64,000 nt of DNA from Ornithodoros turicata. Taxonomy: Eukaryota > Arthropoda > Arachnida > Ixodida > Argasidae. The stretch lies in NCBI RefSeq assembly GCF_037126465.1, contig NC_088201.1, positions 194,626,403-194,690,402 on the forward strand, in the 5' to 3' direction. Numbering within the stretch: position 1 is the stretch's first letter; every line of letters begins with the position of its first letter. A model generated the notes under the pieces. That model was not told the DNA's origin. It worked only from the letters and a program-made list of their open reading frames with translations, and did no database searches. This document shows, piece after piece, positions 12,687 through 22,398 of this stretch. A program made the position numbers and the translations under genes.

Positions 12687-13981
12687 AGGGTGGTTCCATA
12701 AGTTTCCGGCCCGACTAACTTTTAATAGTCATAGAGACGAAACAAGTGTATAAATTCTCGACATAGTCACCCTTATCTTCGATGCACTTTTGACACCTTT
12801 CAACGAGCATTCTTATACCCTTGAAAAAAATAGTCCGAAGTCTTGTCCGCAAAATGATGGAAAACTGCCTCTTGCACCTCACTATCGTTTTGAAATCTCC
12901 GTCCTCTGAGATCCCTCTTCAAGTTTGAGAACAGGAAGTAGTCACTCGGTGCCAAGTCTGGACTGCAGGGTGGGTGGTGGATTTCTTCGAAGCCGCACTC
13001 ATTCAGTGCAGCCTCGGCAACAGTAGCCGGGTGGACAGGGGCATTGTCCTGGAGCAACCTTACACCTCGACTCAACCTACCGCGCCTCTTTTCCTTGATG
13101 GCGTCTCGCAGTCGGTGCGGGAGTGAAGCATAATAAGTTGCATTCACTGTGGTGTTCATATCTTTGAAGTCGATGAGGAGGATCCCGTGACAATCCCAAA
13201 ATATTTTTGCCATGATCTTCTTTGTGGATTGTGTGACCTTGGCTTTTCTTGGGGGTGCTTCTCCTGGTTTGCGCCATTCCATCGACTCCTTTTTCGAAAG
13301 GGGATCATAGTAGAGCACCATAGTCTCATCCTCTGTGACCAATTGACTCCAATATTTCTTCCTCGTTCTCTTGACAGAGCTCCAAAAACTCTTTGGCACA
13401 GACGACGCGTTGTTGCTTTTGAACTGACGAGAGAAGTCGTGGCACCCATCTCGCACTGATCTTTTTCATGTGAAGGCCCTCGCCGATGATGCGAGAAACG
13501 GTTGATTTGGAAAGCCCCAGCCTTTCTGAGATTTCCTTCACCTTCAGACGCCTGTCGCTCAGCCCTTCTTCCTCGACTACAGACAAATTTTCTTTTGTCA
13601 CCACTTCCACTGGACGACCATCGCGTGGACCATCTTCAATGGACTCTCGCCCCAGTCGAAACTGCTTAGCCCAGCCTTTTACCGTTGTGTACGACGGAGA
13701 GGCTTCCCTGTACATGTTGTCCAGTCGCGCTTTAATTTCTTTAGGCGAAAGTCTTTCTTTTGTCAAGTATTTTATCACAGCGCAGTACTCGATTTTTTTT
13801 TTCATTTTAACTGAAGAGTGCACACTACCTGTTTGAAATGCCACTCTCCAGCCGGCAAAAGCATAGAGAGGATTGAGGGCGGTGCTCCGGCCCTCCAACA
13901 GATAGCGCCACGCGTCCTTAATCGCATTTTCAAATTCGCGCGCATTTTCTACCTCGGGCCGGAAACTTATGGAACCACCCT
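12687..13981 (-). mobile_element. Complete mariner transposon (1,295 bp)
   Basis: The element has perfect 28-bp terminal inverted repeats at 12687-12714 and 13954-13981; the left one begins AGGGTGGTTCCATAAG. It is flanked by the TA duplication typical of the Tc1/mariner superfamily (12685-12686 and 13982-13983). The length of about 1.3 kb is normal for mariner. It encodes one transposase on the minus strand, now frameshifted. It landed in the flank of a TTAA-type repeat. Perfect terminal repeats with an inactivated gene suggest a fairly recent insertion. Confidence 0.97.
12715..13805 (-). pseudogene. Mariner transposase, two frameshifts
   Basis: The reading frame starts at an ATG complementary to 13803-13805 and once encoded about 360 residues, the usual mariner length. 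The N-terminal half has a helix-turn-helix region followed by the GRP-like linker DGRPVE. The catalytic aspartates are visible: one in TEDETMVLYYDP, one in LLQDNAPVH, and the third in SPDLAPSD exactly 34 residues later, giving the DD34D signature. A one-base insertion near 13339, just before the first aspartate, truncates the first frame (13326-13805). A second one-base insertion in a run of seven A (12824-12830) shifts the last ~35 residues. It is therefore inactive, although its ends could still be mobilised in trans. Confidence 0.95.
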
Positions 13982-13983
13982 TA

Positions 13984-14330
13984 CTTCCTCGTCTCCTCTC
14001 AGCAGCTGCTATGATGTGCGAAAGTCGGCGTACTTCTCGAGGTCTTTTCACTTGGTATATTGCTGTGCGAACGCGAAGCAGACAACCTCGGAGACAATCG
14101 TCACCGCTGCGCTGCCGTTTGTGTGCCTGGGTGACGCCATAATAGTGTTGCGATCGCTGGGGCTTCTTTTGCCGCACAGGGAGTGTCAATCTTTAAAACT
14201 CGTTTATTAAATATCTAAGATGTTTCCGGCAGATAAACTTTGCCAAGCTAGCTGTGAACCGGAGACGAACGTCAACGTTTCTGTCTCATAAACACTTTTT
14301 TTTTCGCATGGAATGGTCTCTTTAAAGGAA
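13984..14330. repeat. Right half of a TTAA-type MITE family
   Basis: This stretch is clearly related to 54900-55163, the right half of the 710-bp MITE described below. Shared features are a GCGAACGCGAAGCAGAC-like box, a CTTTAAAACTCGTTTA box and a GTTTCCGGCAGA/GTTTTCGGAAGA box. It ends near 14312-14320 with GGTCTCTTTAAAG. A left end of the same family (TTAAAGGGACCATCGCATCC) occurs at about 14953. Confidence 0.7.
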
Positions 14331-14952
14331 GTCTCGGAGAACATGACGCATTTTATACTGATGGGTCGAAAACAAACACCGGTTTCCCTTGTACTATGCT
14401 AACACAATCCTGTACACAGTCACATCGTCTAACAAACATCCTATCCATCTTCAGTGTTGAAATATAAAGGATAATCCTTGCACTTTATTACATACTACAA
14501 CACCATATAAAGTCGTCAATCGCTGCAGCGATTTCCTACGCTGCACACCAGCACATGCAACTTGAGAAAACCGAACAGTCTTCTTGCCTTGAGTGCATAA
14601 TGCCTAACCAGTATAATAATTAGGAAAACTCGTAGATTTTCCTCTTGGTGAGTGCAAAGCCATGTCCTGGTAATGCAGTCACCGCTGCTGCAGCTTCACG
14701 TTTTATGGGTATAATATCATTTGATGTTAGTATTGAAGGCCCCCTTGAGATAGTCGCCTTGAGGAGGATACGCAATTCGAAATGGCAACTTTTTCGGAAC
14801 ATGAAATATAAGTCCTTCGACTGGTTAAAAGTAGGTAATAGGTCAATACGAAATTGTCAAAATCGTATGCACGAAGTTTTTTTTATAACGTTTGAGGGTT
14901 GAAGATAGACCAGAAGCCAGGGGACATCATGAGGAAAACTTACACACACTGG

Positions 14953-15120
14953 CTTAAAGGGACCATCGCATCCATCCAGGTCGATTCCGAAACTTTAGTA
15001 CCACGATATTTCTCAAATACAATATATATATAAATACAAAATACATTGTTGAAAGGGGTGTTCAAATACTCTTCGTAAATACTTTTCGGTATGAGTATTT
15101 AAATACCGCAACTACCATAA
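14953..15120. repeat. MITE left end and AT-rich hAT-like terminus
   Basis: The sequence at about 14953 starts TTAAAGGGACCATCGCATCC, close to the left end of the MITE at 54454. From about 15050 the sequence changes to a series of AATACT/GTATTT motifs that resemble the ends of some hAT elements. This fits the hAT coding remnant that follows. Confidence 0.5.
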
Positions 15121-15204
15121 ATACTGTGAGGAAGCTGTCGCCTGGATTTGCAGAAATAACGATGATCATAACAAATCAGAAAGGGAAAATAGCATTATTT
15201 GTTA

Positions 15205-15420
15205 GATTATCATGGGAATTTTAATGGTAGATAGAAGCTTTTTGAAGACTTCATCACTTAGGCGTCTTGTGTTCGGCCGTATAATCAGATTCGCAAAGGA
15301 GAACAGCGTGTCCACAGGTGCTGATGAACAAAAGCTTGCATTAAATTTGATGAAGATGCTTCGTACAACAAGGTAATGAGTCGCGACCATTCTCTCCAAC
15401 AACAGCGAAAAGCTTGCCAT
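15205..15420 (-). pseudogene. hAT transposase C-terminal remnant
   Basis: The minus-strand reading contains ASFCSSAPVDTLFSFANLII followed by RPNTRRLSDEVFKKLL. This is the usual C-terminal dimerisation signature of hAT transposases, in which a small-residue and serine-rich segment precedes a VFS-like core and an N-R-L motif. About 70 residues remain and the rest of the transposase is gone. The AT-rich terminus at 15050-15120 probably belongs to the same dead element. Confidence 0.65.
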
Positions 15421-15574
15421 CTAAAATCGTTTTTCGCCTGCATGCTAGCTCAAACACTGTGCCCTAAACTCGCCCTTCTTCCGAAAGGGTAAAATGCACG
15501 GCATATTTAAGACATGAATCAGTATATTTTTAGGAGTATATATTTTTAGTTTTTATTTATTATCAATATTTGTA

Positions 15575-15828
15575 AGTAGTAGAAGGGCAAAGAGCCTGGT
15601 AACCAAAGAGCCTGGTGACCATCGGTCCCCTACCGCTCTAGATAGGAAGGTATTTGGAGCAAGATCGTTCGCGCCAAGGAGGAGCACGCACCAAGACCGC
15701 CCCGTGCGTTTCGCGGCCGCGCGTCGCGTAGAGAGGGGTTTCCTTCTCGCGTTTGAACATACATGAACATGCAAAGTAGATCTTATTCCCTTTCCACATC
15801 TTTTATTACATCCCCGACCGGGTAGTTT
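15575..15828 (+). repeat. Polinton left terminal inverted repeat
   Basis: About 254 bp, nearly identical in inverse orientation to 26997-27251, with only a few substitutions. It contains an internal direct repeat of CAAAGAGCCTGGT. A long minus-strand open frame across it (to 15831) is mirrored by an equally open frame in the other copy. The frame is better explained by base composition than by a gene. Confidence 0.96.
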
Positions 15829-15877
15829 CAATCGTCATTTACCAACGATCAACTCACCTATCAACTTTCTACACAAA

Positions 15878-16081
15878 ATGGGAGCTGCATGGAAGCTTTT
15901 GACTCGATGTTTTGGAAAGGAATATGATGAGAGGGAGACGCCGGACGAGAAAAAATGGCGACTTAAACAAGAAATATATGAAGCAAAAGCAGAAGCTGTG
16001 AGGAGGTTCCTCGCACACGAGCGTCTTATAGAAATGAAGCGTCGTTCCGCAAAAAGTCAAGATGATCAAATCGATTGGTGA
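15878..16081 (+). CDS. Small charged Polinton protein, function unknown
   Basis: This 67-residue ORF starts 50 bp inside the left terminal repeat, at the first ATG after a CAACTTTCTACACAAA leader. It begins MGAAWKLLTRCFGK and is rich in K, R and E, predicted mostly helical with a coiled-coil look (residues 20-55). The GAAWKLLTRCFG start (G at position 2, then a cysteine) could be a myristoylation-type membrane anchor, but this is speculation. It lies 65 bp upstream of the ATPase start, on the same strand. I do not recognise its family. Confidence 0.6.
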   Translation: MGAAWKLLTRCFGKEYDERETPDEKKWRLKQEIYEAKAEAVRRFLAHERLIEMKRRSAKSQDDQIDW

Positions 16082-16146
16082 GATGTACAATAAATCCATT
16101 TCTCACACCATCACTTATTCATTGTCTCGTTTACTTTTGCATCGTG

Positions 16147-17139
16147 ATGTCTGACGCAGGTCGATTTGCTTCTATCCACCCTGCAAGGGTTATTATTTGC
16201 GGTCCTTCCATGTCGGGTAAAACCTATCTCGTTCGTAACATTCTAAGAAATCTTACAGTATTCACTGTAGTCCCAGAGCAAATCTTTTACGTTAGGAAAT
16301 ATGATGCGACCTGGCAAAATGAATTCGCAAATGATGTTACATTTCAGAAAGAGCTACCAAAGACATGGGATGAGAGCGTGCCTACTTTGATTATAGTCGA
16401 CGATCTCATGACTGAGAAGAATGTGATGCAAGAAATGGTTCATCTCTATACGAGAGCATCACATCATAAGAACGCATCCATTATTTTTCTTTGTCAGTAC
16501 TTATTTCACAACGACGTCAACTATAGAACATTATCTCACAATAGCACATATATAATATTATTTAATAATTTAAGGTCATGCACGCAGCTGGAACTTTTAG
16601 GACGCCACATCTTCTGCAAAGCTCAATTACCATACTTTATCAGTGCGTTTGAGCAGGCAACAGAGAAACCATTTGGTTATCTAGTGATTGACCTACACCC
16701 TCTGACGCAGTCTCAATTTCGACTGCGAACAGGCATTACTGGAAACGTTCGACAGTTTGCTTTTTTTGCCAAAATGAAAAGTCCGCGTCATCATTTAACT
16801 TTTCTAAAAGTCCTTGCAACATGTACTCCTAAAGAGCGCGATGAGATTTTAAAGGAGGCGCCACCTCATAGCATAGAAGCTCTTTCTGAAATCTGTAAGA
16901 ATATATTGAACGGTAATATTAAGCTACCACCCAGATTGTTCAAAGAGCTGGAAAAGTATAAACACACCATTCGATACATTGCATATAAAATGCTGCACAA
17001 ATCCCCAAAAAGACTAAGATCCTTCCTCTGTCGTCAGAGGGGTGGATTAGTGCCACTAATCCCCTTATTACTCACGGGATTAACCAGTGTGCTCGGTGGT
17101 GTCGCAGGTCGTGCTCTAGCAAAGACGGTAGGTGTCTAA
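16147..17139 (+). CDS. Polinton genome-packaging ATPase (A32/FtsK-like), C-terminally fused
   Basis: A 330-residue intact ORF. The start MSDAGRF was preferred to an upstream in-frame ATG because the Walker region then sits near the N-terminus as in the family. Walker A reads GPSMSGKT (about residues 19-26) and Walker B is LIIVDDLM. This is the pattern of the A32-type DNA-packaging ATPases of Polintons and related double-jelly-roll viruses, which push DNA into the capsid. The ATPase proper ends around residue 205. From about residue 210 (an in-frame ATG at 16774) the sequence resembles a separate small protein in other Polintons: a helical domain, a basic stretch (KSPKRLRSFLCRQRGG), then a glycine/leucine-rich hydrophobic tail. 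In this copy both are one frame. Confidence 0.9.
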   Translation: MSDAGRFASIHPARVIICGPSMSGKTYLVRNILRNLTVFTVVPEQIFYVRKYDATWQNEFANDVTFQKELPKTWDESVPTLIIVDDLMTEKNVMQEMVHLYTRASHHKNASIIFLCQYLFHNDVNYRTLSHNSTYIILFNNLRSCTQLELLGRHIFCKAQLPYFISAFEQATEKPFGYLVIDLHPLTQSQFRLRTGITGNVRQFAFFAKMKSPRHHLTFLKVLATCTPKERDEILKEAPPHSIEALSEICKNILNGNIKLPPRLFKELEKYKHTIRYIAYKMLHKSPKRLRSFLCRQRGGLVPLIPLLLTGLTSVLGGVAGRALAKTVGV

Positions 17140-17142
17140 AAA

Positions 17143-17274
17143 ATGGCTACAAAGGTTGAGGTATTGACTCCTATCGAATCAATTCTGGAATCTAACGAAA
17201 GCGATGATCTTAAAGTAAAACGAATGTTAACTGCTATGTACTACATTATAAAAAAATCATCAGAAACCATCTAA
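17143..17274 (+). CDS. Short Polinton ORF, possibly the 5' part of the next gene
   Basis: A 43-residue ORF beginning MATKVEVLTPIESILESNES, four bases after the ATPase stop. It ends in KKSSETI before a stop. The next frame contains NETEPAPTVQEEKTMSHFQW and leads towards the following ORF, so this may be the N-terminal half of one gene broken by small indels near 17250-17330. No motif was recognised. Confidence 0.5.
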   Translation: MATKVEVLTPIESILESNESDDLKVKRMLTAMYYIIKKSSETI

Positions 17275-17328
17275 TGAAACAGAGCCAGCACCCACAGTAC
17301 AGGAAGAAAAAACGATGAGTCACTTCCA

Positions 17329-17682
17329 ATGGGACGCTCATTTGATTACAATTCGCTTCCTTCTATTGTCAACATTAAAAAAGTAAGACGTGTAGTCTCA
17401 GTGCTACCTAGGAGCTTGACTTGGAATGATAAGGGAGAAATCATTCATAACAACCAAACAATCACTGGTTCTAATATAAAAGAATTGGTGTTGCATCTGT
17501 CCGGACACAAGAAAGGGAAGCCTGCTTGGTACCGAAAAGTGGCAAAGTTCTTGCAGCCACAAAAAATACGTCAGAAGAGGAAAGCAAGGAAACATATACT
17601 CTGGGAAACGTATAAATCACCCCAAAGAACAAAGTTGCTTTCATCATCATCATCAGATGAATATATCACAGAAGAAGAATGA
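17329..17682 (+). CDS. Small basic Polinton protein, conserved but unknown
   Basis: 117 residues. The central part, WNDKGEIIHNNQTITGSNIK followed by ELVLHLSGHKKGKP, recalls a small protein found next to the ATPase in many Polintons, which has a GE-I-x-N-G-x-x-I-x-GSN-I pattern and then a KGKP motif. The C-terminus is basic (RQKRKARKH) and ends with a serine run and an acidic tail. The stop codon overlaps the ATG of the integrase gene (17679). Function unknown; a DNA-binding or core role is plausible from the charge. Confidence 0.65.
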   Translation: MGRSFDYNSLPSIVNIKKVRRVVSVLPRSLTWNDKGEIIHNNQTITGSNIKELVLHLSGHKKGKPAWYRKVAKFLQPQKIRQKRKARKHILWETYKSPQRTKLLSSSSSDEYITEEE

Positions 17683-18714
17683 ATTATAGGGATCCAAACG
17701 CTGGTTTGGGTGGGGTTGCTCGATACTGCAGAGGTCGAAACATCTCTAAGAAACAGGCAATCGAAGAACTACAGCGAGATGACGTCTACACACTTTACAG
17801 AGAAGGAAGACGTAGATTTAAGAGTTAAGAAAGATCATCTCACTGCACATCAACGATCTTCATCAAGCAGACCTGATTTCATTCCTGCAGTACAAGAAAC
17901 AAAATAAAGGATTTTCCTTCATACTCATTGTGATAGACTGCTTATCAAGACGACTCATGGCTACGCCCATTAAGACCAAGCGTGGTGAAGATGTGAAGAA
18001 AGGATTGATCAAGATGTATAGGAGCCATAAATCCTATCCACATCTTCTACAGGTAGATAAGGGAGAGAGTTCTATAACAAACACGTGAAATCATGGTGTA
18101 AACGTCACTCAATACACATGTATAGCTCTTTTTCTCCATTCAATGCCGCGGTCATCGAGAGAGCTATCAAGACTATTAAAGCTAGACTTTATCGTTATTT
18201 CGCCAGTAAAGGTCATCACAAGTACATTGCTGTTCTCCCAAAGATCATCGCCGACTACAATTCGTCATATCACTCGACTATCAAGATGGCCCCGAACGAC
18301 GTCGATAAAAATAACGAGATTGAACTATTCAATAGACTTCACAGTAAAAATGACAACAAACCAAAAAAGATTCCATTGAATATTGGTGATCAGGTGCGCG
18401 TACTCACAAGTAGATCAATTTTTGACAAGGCGTACATTGGGCACTGGTCCTTAGTTGTCTACACGATCACACGATACAAGAACTCGGATCCACCAGTGTT
18501 TTACATAGCTGGACCAGATGGGGTCGAAGACGATGCAACTTACTATGCCAATTAATTGCAACGTGTAGTGAAATCTCAAGACGACCCATACCCAATTGAA
18601 CGCATAGTAAGTCGAAAGAAAATAAACGGTGTCACACATTATAAAGTGAAATGGCTAGGTTATGATGACTCATTTAATTCCTGGGTTCCAGCCCAAGATG
18701 TCGCGAAGTTCTGA
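17679..18714 (+). pseudogene. Polinton retroviral-type integrase with chromodomain, broken
   Basis: The N-terminal frame begins MNYRDPNAGLGGVARYCRG and includes the REGRRRFK motif common before the zinc/core region of Polinton integrases. The core continues in other frames with FILIVIDCLSRRLMATPIKT (first catalytic aspartate), LLQVDKG (second) and FNAAVIERAIKTIKARLYRY (glutamate): a DDE integrase. The clean stretch is 18085-18555. A stop at 18553-18555 separates it from a C-terminal chromodomain, YPIERIVSRKKINGVTHYKV followed by KWLGYDDSFNSW. At least two frameshifts near 17825 and 18075, plus the stop, make the gene non-functional here. The last codons overlap the next gene. Confidence 0.9.
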
Positions 18715-19984
18715 TTTTTACATGTGTCTCCTACCCAATAATTGCATGGATATGCACCCGAACAACAGTCTCAATGACTTTACAATCACTCTGAGTGCAC
18801 CACTGCAAGTGAACGAAGAATATGAAGTTGGCCTGCATGAACTTTCCATCTCTAATGTATTCTACAACGTTCCACGGACTAACGATGCTACTATACATAT
18901 TACTTCCAGAAGCATTATTGAGCTGCGTAAGGAAGTTGTTGTGATATCGACTTTGGAACACACGCTGCAAGATTTTTTAAAAGAATTCAACATCGCATTT
19001 GGTTATCTTGATGGAAGGTACACATTCCAACTACCTCAAATAACTTGTTCTATTAAGTTTTTGGATAAAGAACTGCAACAAGCCATGGGTGTGTCCACTA
19101 TACAGGGTTTGAAAGTTGCAGGTGCTAAAGTTCCACATCAGAACATGTACATGGGAGAGGAAGCTATCTCAAAGATGCTTTTAAAGGAAGAGGTGACTAT
19201 CATTACACAATATGCTCCAATCATATTCATACCAGGTCGCCCTATCACTGTCACACTAAATCGCTTCTTTAAAAGGTATGAAATCGATGGAAAGATACTA
19301 TTTCAAAACAATACCTATACATTATTGGTCCCACGTCTCTTTGTTATTCCTGAACAACTCAAGAGACTCCTCAAATTAAACTCCAGTAAACTGTTAGAAA
19401 ATACAACACAATACATTGGAGATCCATTTACATTCAGTTTTGGTGTTGTTCTAGAAAAAGTAATACTTGCAAGGGAAGAAGTCAAAACTCCACCAAATTA
19501 TTACGAGACACCACGTTCGCTTCTACAAGCTATCAGAGGTGTGATAGGCAGCAATTCTATACTAATGTACAATGAAGATACACAGCTGTTTACTTTCACT
19601 CCAGTTGATGGAGTAACTATAGATCTTTCTGAATATTTGAGTAATATGTTGGGTTTCGCACCAATTCAGTCTATTGCAAACACCACTACCGGAACCACAC
19701 CACTCAATCTTAAACCATTGTTTCATAATTTCATGACTTATTGTGACATTATCGAATCACCTCATATAGGTGCAAAAAAGTTTCCCATTTTGAAACTCGT
19801 CCCATATTTACATAAAGATGATCCCCAGATTCATTACAGCTTCCATAACGTGCAATATTTGAAGCTGTTGCAGAACGAAATCACGTCAATTTCGATTAAG
19901 GTGTATGATGAGACAGGTCGTCCACTTCATTTTAGAGGACCAGGTAGTACAGCTCTAGTTCTACACTTCAAAAATGTATCTTAA
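18698..19984 (+). CDS. Polinton minor capsid (penton-type) protein, probable
   Basis: An intact 428-residue ORF starting MSRSSDFYMCLLPNN; the ATG at 18698 lies inside the end of the integrase gene. The N-terminal segment (NSLNDFTITLSAPLQVNEEY, then EVGLHELSISNVFYNV) matches a pattern I associate with the minor capsid/penton protein of Polintons and their relatives: a short surface strand followed by a W/Y-EVALxEI-like motif. No stop or frameshift is seen. The position directly upstream of the small basic protein and the major capsid gene fits the usual morphogenetic cluster. The assignment rests on context and pattern memory, not on an alignment. Confidence 0.75.
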   Translation: MSRSSDFYMCLLPNNCMDMHPNNSLNDFTITLSAPLQVNEEYEVGLHELSISNVFYNVPRTNDATIHITSRSIIELRKEVVVISTLEHTLQDFLKEFNIAFGYLDGRYTFQLPQITCSIKFLDKELQQAMGVSTIQGLKVAGAKVPHQNMYMGEEAISKMLLKEEVTIITQYAPIIFIPGRPITVTLNRFFKRYEIDGKILFQNNTYTLLVPRLFVIPEQLKRLLKLNSSKLLENTTQYIGDPFTFSFGVVLEKVILAREEVKTPPNYYETPRSLLQAIRGVIGSNSILMYNEDTQLFTFTPVDGVTIDLSEYLSNMLGFAPIQSIANTTTGTTPLNLKPLFHNFMTYCDIIESPHIGAKKFPILKLVPYLHKDDPQIHYSFHNVQYLKLLQNEITSISIKVYDETGRPLHFRGPGSTALVLHFKNVS

Positions 19985-20300
19985 AGAAGTGCCAGAGATC
20001 CATTATGGATCAGGACTTGGTGATCTAGTGCCATACAAAGGGCCTCTCTTTCAAACTGGGAATGGCTTCTTTAGTTCTTTGCGTAAGCTAGCATTGCCAC
20101 TATTGCATCGTGCAAAGCCTTACATAGCCCGTACTGCGATGAGCGCAGCGAAAAATTTGGCGAAAAAGTTATCTGAAGAGCAAAACATCAAGCAAGCACT
20201 GAGAGCAAGCTCAAATGAATTAGGCACACAGATTTTGAAGGACATTGCAGGCAGCGCACATCGAAGGAAAAAGAGGAAGAGAAGAGACATTTTCGATTAA
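19974..20300 (+). CDS. Small basic capsid-associated protein (pVI/pX-like)
   Basis: A 108-residue ORF overlapping the end of the previous gene by 11 bp. It starts MYLKEVPEIHYGSGLGDLVP and contains QTGNGFFSSLRKLALPLL, an amphipathic helix after a Gly-x-Gly-Phe-Phe motif. It ends in a strongly basic tail (HRRKKRKRRDIFD). The GSGLG and TGNGFF sites look like adenain cleavage sites, and the element encodes such a protease. The layout resembles adenovirus pVI, a protease-processed, membrane-active core protein. This is an analogy, not proven homology. A possible AATAAA signal follows at about 20318. Confidence 0.6.
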   Translation: MYLKEVPEIHYGSGLGDLVPYKGPLFQTGNGFFSSLRKLALPLLHRAKPYIARTAMSAAKNLAKKLSEEQNIKQALRASSNELGTQILKDIAGSAHRRKKRKRRDIFD

Positions 20301-20339
20301 TCATCTGTAACCATGAAATAAAGAAGACACTTTTTTCAC

Positions 20340-20890
20340 ACATTGATGTTTCTTCTTTATAAAGAAAAAAGGTTTTTCTATGGAAAAGGGTCGCACTCCG
20401 AAAATGGCGCCCAAGAGGGGTTAGAAGTCGGGACAATGGGTCGCCCCCTTTCACATGTAGAAAGTGTAGCGGACAATGCTTCGAAGCGGGTTCGTATTCT
20501 GAAAACAGCTGGTCAGCGGGGGGTTAGAGGAGTGGAGCGGCTGGTGGTTAGCAAAAACGAACCATGCTCGCCTGAGGACAATGTGAAATGGTAAGGGGAC
20601 TGGAGGACAATGATTCCAATCATGAACGGGATCGCATTCTGAAAACAGCGGGTCAGCGGGGGGTTAAAAGTGTGCATCAGCATCGAAGCTGGTTAGAAGT
20701 CGAACAATGGGTCGCATTTCACTTGTAGAAAGTGTGGCGGACAATGCTTCGAGTCGGCCATCGGATTCCGAAAAACAGGTGGATCCCAGATAGGGAGGTA
20801 AGGGGGTTGGAAGAAAAAAAGAGGCTTTTTGCTCGGGTAAGATGCTAACAAATAAAGCTCTGAGGAAAACATTGTATCCTTTCATTTGCA
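20340..20890. repeat. Non-coding Polinton interval with internal direct repeats
   Basis: A 550-bp gene-free interval between two capsid genes. Two modules occur twice: one around AGAAGTCGGGACAATGGGTCG through GTGTAGCGGACAATGCTTCGA (20423-20485 and about 20695-20755), the other containing GGTCAGCGGGGGGTTA (about 20512-20528 and 20650-20667). The repeats could be regulatory or remnants of a lost segment. A polyadenylation-like AATAAA lies at about 20850. Confidence 0.6.
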
Positions 20891-21489
20891 AAGATGTCGC
20901 AGGTCAACGTTGTACACGCACAGTCCCAGCTGGCTTTGAAGGGGGAGTGTGAGTTATTCAACATACCTCCTACCCAAGTTTCAATAGAATCATGCGAGGC
21001 GCAAGTTTATTATCCTGTTTCTACAATCAGCGGAGGAGAATCGACGATCGAATGGAACATAACAAATCTCTCAGACTTGTATCTCGATTTATCATCTCTG
21101 TATTTTAATATAACTATGCAGTTATTGAGGTCGGACGGGAGTGAACCAATTACCCGAAGAGCAGACGGTATCACTGAGGACATTGTATTCCCAGTCAACA
21201 ACTTGGGTGCCGCTTTATTTAAATATGTAACTATTCACTTGAATCAACGTCTTGCGCGGCACTTGTAGCACGCAAAGTCAAAATTAGCAACTCAAGTTTT
21301 ATTGCACACTAGAAAGCCCTTAGATCATCCCCGGCATGTTACATCATGCGTGGACTAGAAAGCAAAGTCCGCTCGCTTTCGCCGGGCCTTCATGATGCAA
21401 TCTTTGAAAACTTATTCCCTGATAGAATTCCTGATCAACTTACTGTATGTCTAGTTCGCACCGAGGCTCATCAGGGTGATTACTGTAGT

Positions 21490-22398
21490 AACGGGAATGC
21501 CTTTGGACGACCCAAAAATCACCGTTAGAGGCTTGTGGTCTGTGAAAAGCGTAAACCTCCTCCCCCAAAGATATTGGTGAAATTTCTTGACACCAAAAAT
21601 TATGGCGAGACCTTCCCGTTCTATCTGAGCATACCTTGATTCGGCGGGTGTCAGAGTCTTTGAAGCATGTGCGATCGGACGATCTGCGCCGTTAATACGG
21701 TGGTAAATGACGGCCCCAAGTCCTTTCGAGGACGCATCCACGGCCAGAAATATTTCCTTGCGCGGGTCATAATGTGTCAGTACTTCGACTGAAGTCAATT
21801 TCTTCTTAATCGTCTCGAAAGCTTCAACACACGACGCCGACCATTGCCATGGCACAGATTTCTTAAGCAAGTTGTTCAGCGGAGCACACACGTCTGCCAA
21901 AGAGGGTATGTATTTGCCGTAGTGCTGAACCATGCCCAGAAACGAACGTAATTCGGATACTTGCGTGGGAGGCGGCATGTTCAGTATCGCGGATACCCTT
22001 TTCGGAGATGGTCGAAATCCCTCCGCTGTAACAACATGACCAAGGTACTCAACCTGTTGCTGCATGAACGCACACTTCTCTTTTTTCAGTGTGAAGCCAA
22101 ATTCACGTAGTCGCAATAAAACTTGCTTCAAGTTTTCCAAGTGTTGGTGGTCGTTCTCGCCAGTCACAATAATATCGTCCAGATAACAAGCCACTGAGGG
22201 TATTCCAGCGATCACCTGTTCCATGATACGTTGAAACACCGCTGGGGCAGACGCGATTCCGAACGGCATTCGGTTGAACTGATAGAGACCCTTATGAGTG
22301 TTGATGACCAAGATTCTCTTCGCATCTTCGTCCAGCTCCATCTGGAGATACGCCTCGGATTCATTAGAAGTCAACATCATGATTGCCATGTCGGGCAA
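21490..22398 (-). pseudogene. Gypsy reverse transcriptase and RNase H fragment
   Basis: The minus-strand frame carries QMELDEDAKRILVINTHKGL, the RT motif FNRMPFGIASAPAVFQRIM and the catalytic YLDDIIVTG. These are followed by the connection region (LRSFLGMVQHYGKYIPSLAD) and RNase H (IFLAVDASSKGLGAVIYHRI, the FTDHKPL motif). The 5' part of RT is missing at 22398, where the sequence joins the oppositely oriented integrase. The 3' end stops after KGIPVTT at the insertion boundary. No stop codon interrupts the preserved part. Confidence 0.92.

Noticed and set aside
15553..15831. 92-codon minus-strand frame over the left Polinton end, with a similar frame at 26902-27270
   Set aside because: Both frames lie in the terminal inverted repeats, which are identical at DNA level. 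Openness follows from GC content and duplication, and there is no start context or known domain.
18662..18697. Upstream ATG for the minor capsid gene
   Set aside because: It would add twelve residues that are the C-terminal chromodomain codons in another frame. The start at 18698 fits the family N-terminus better.
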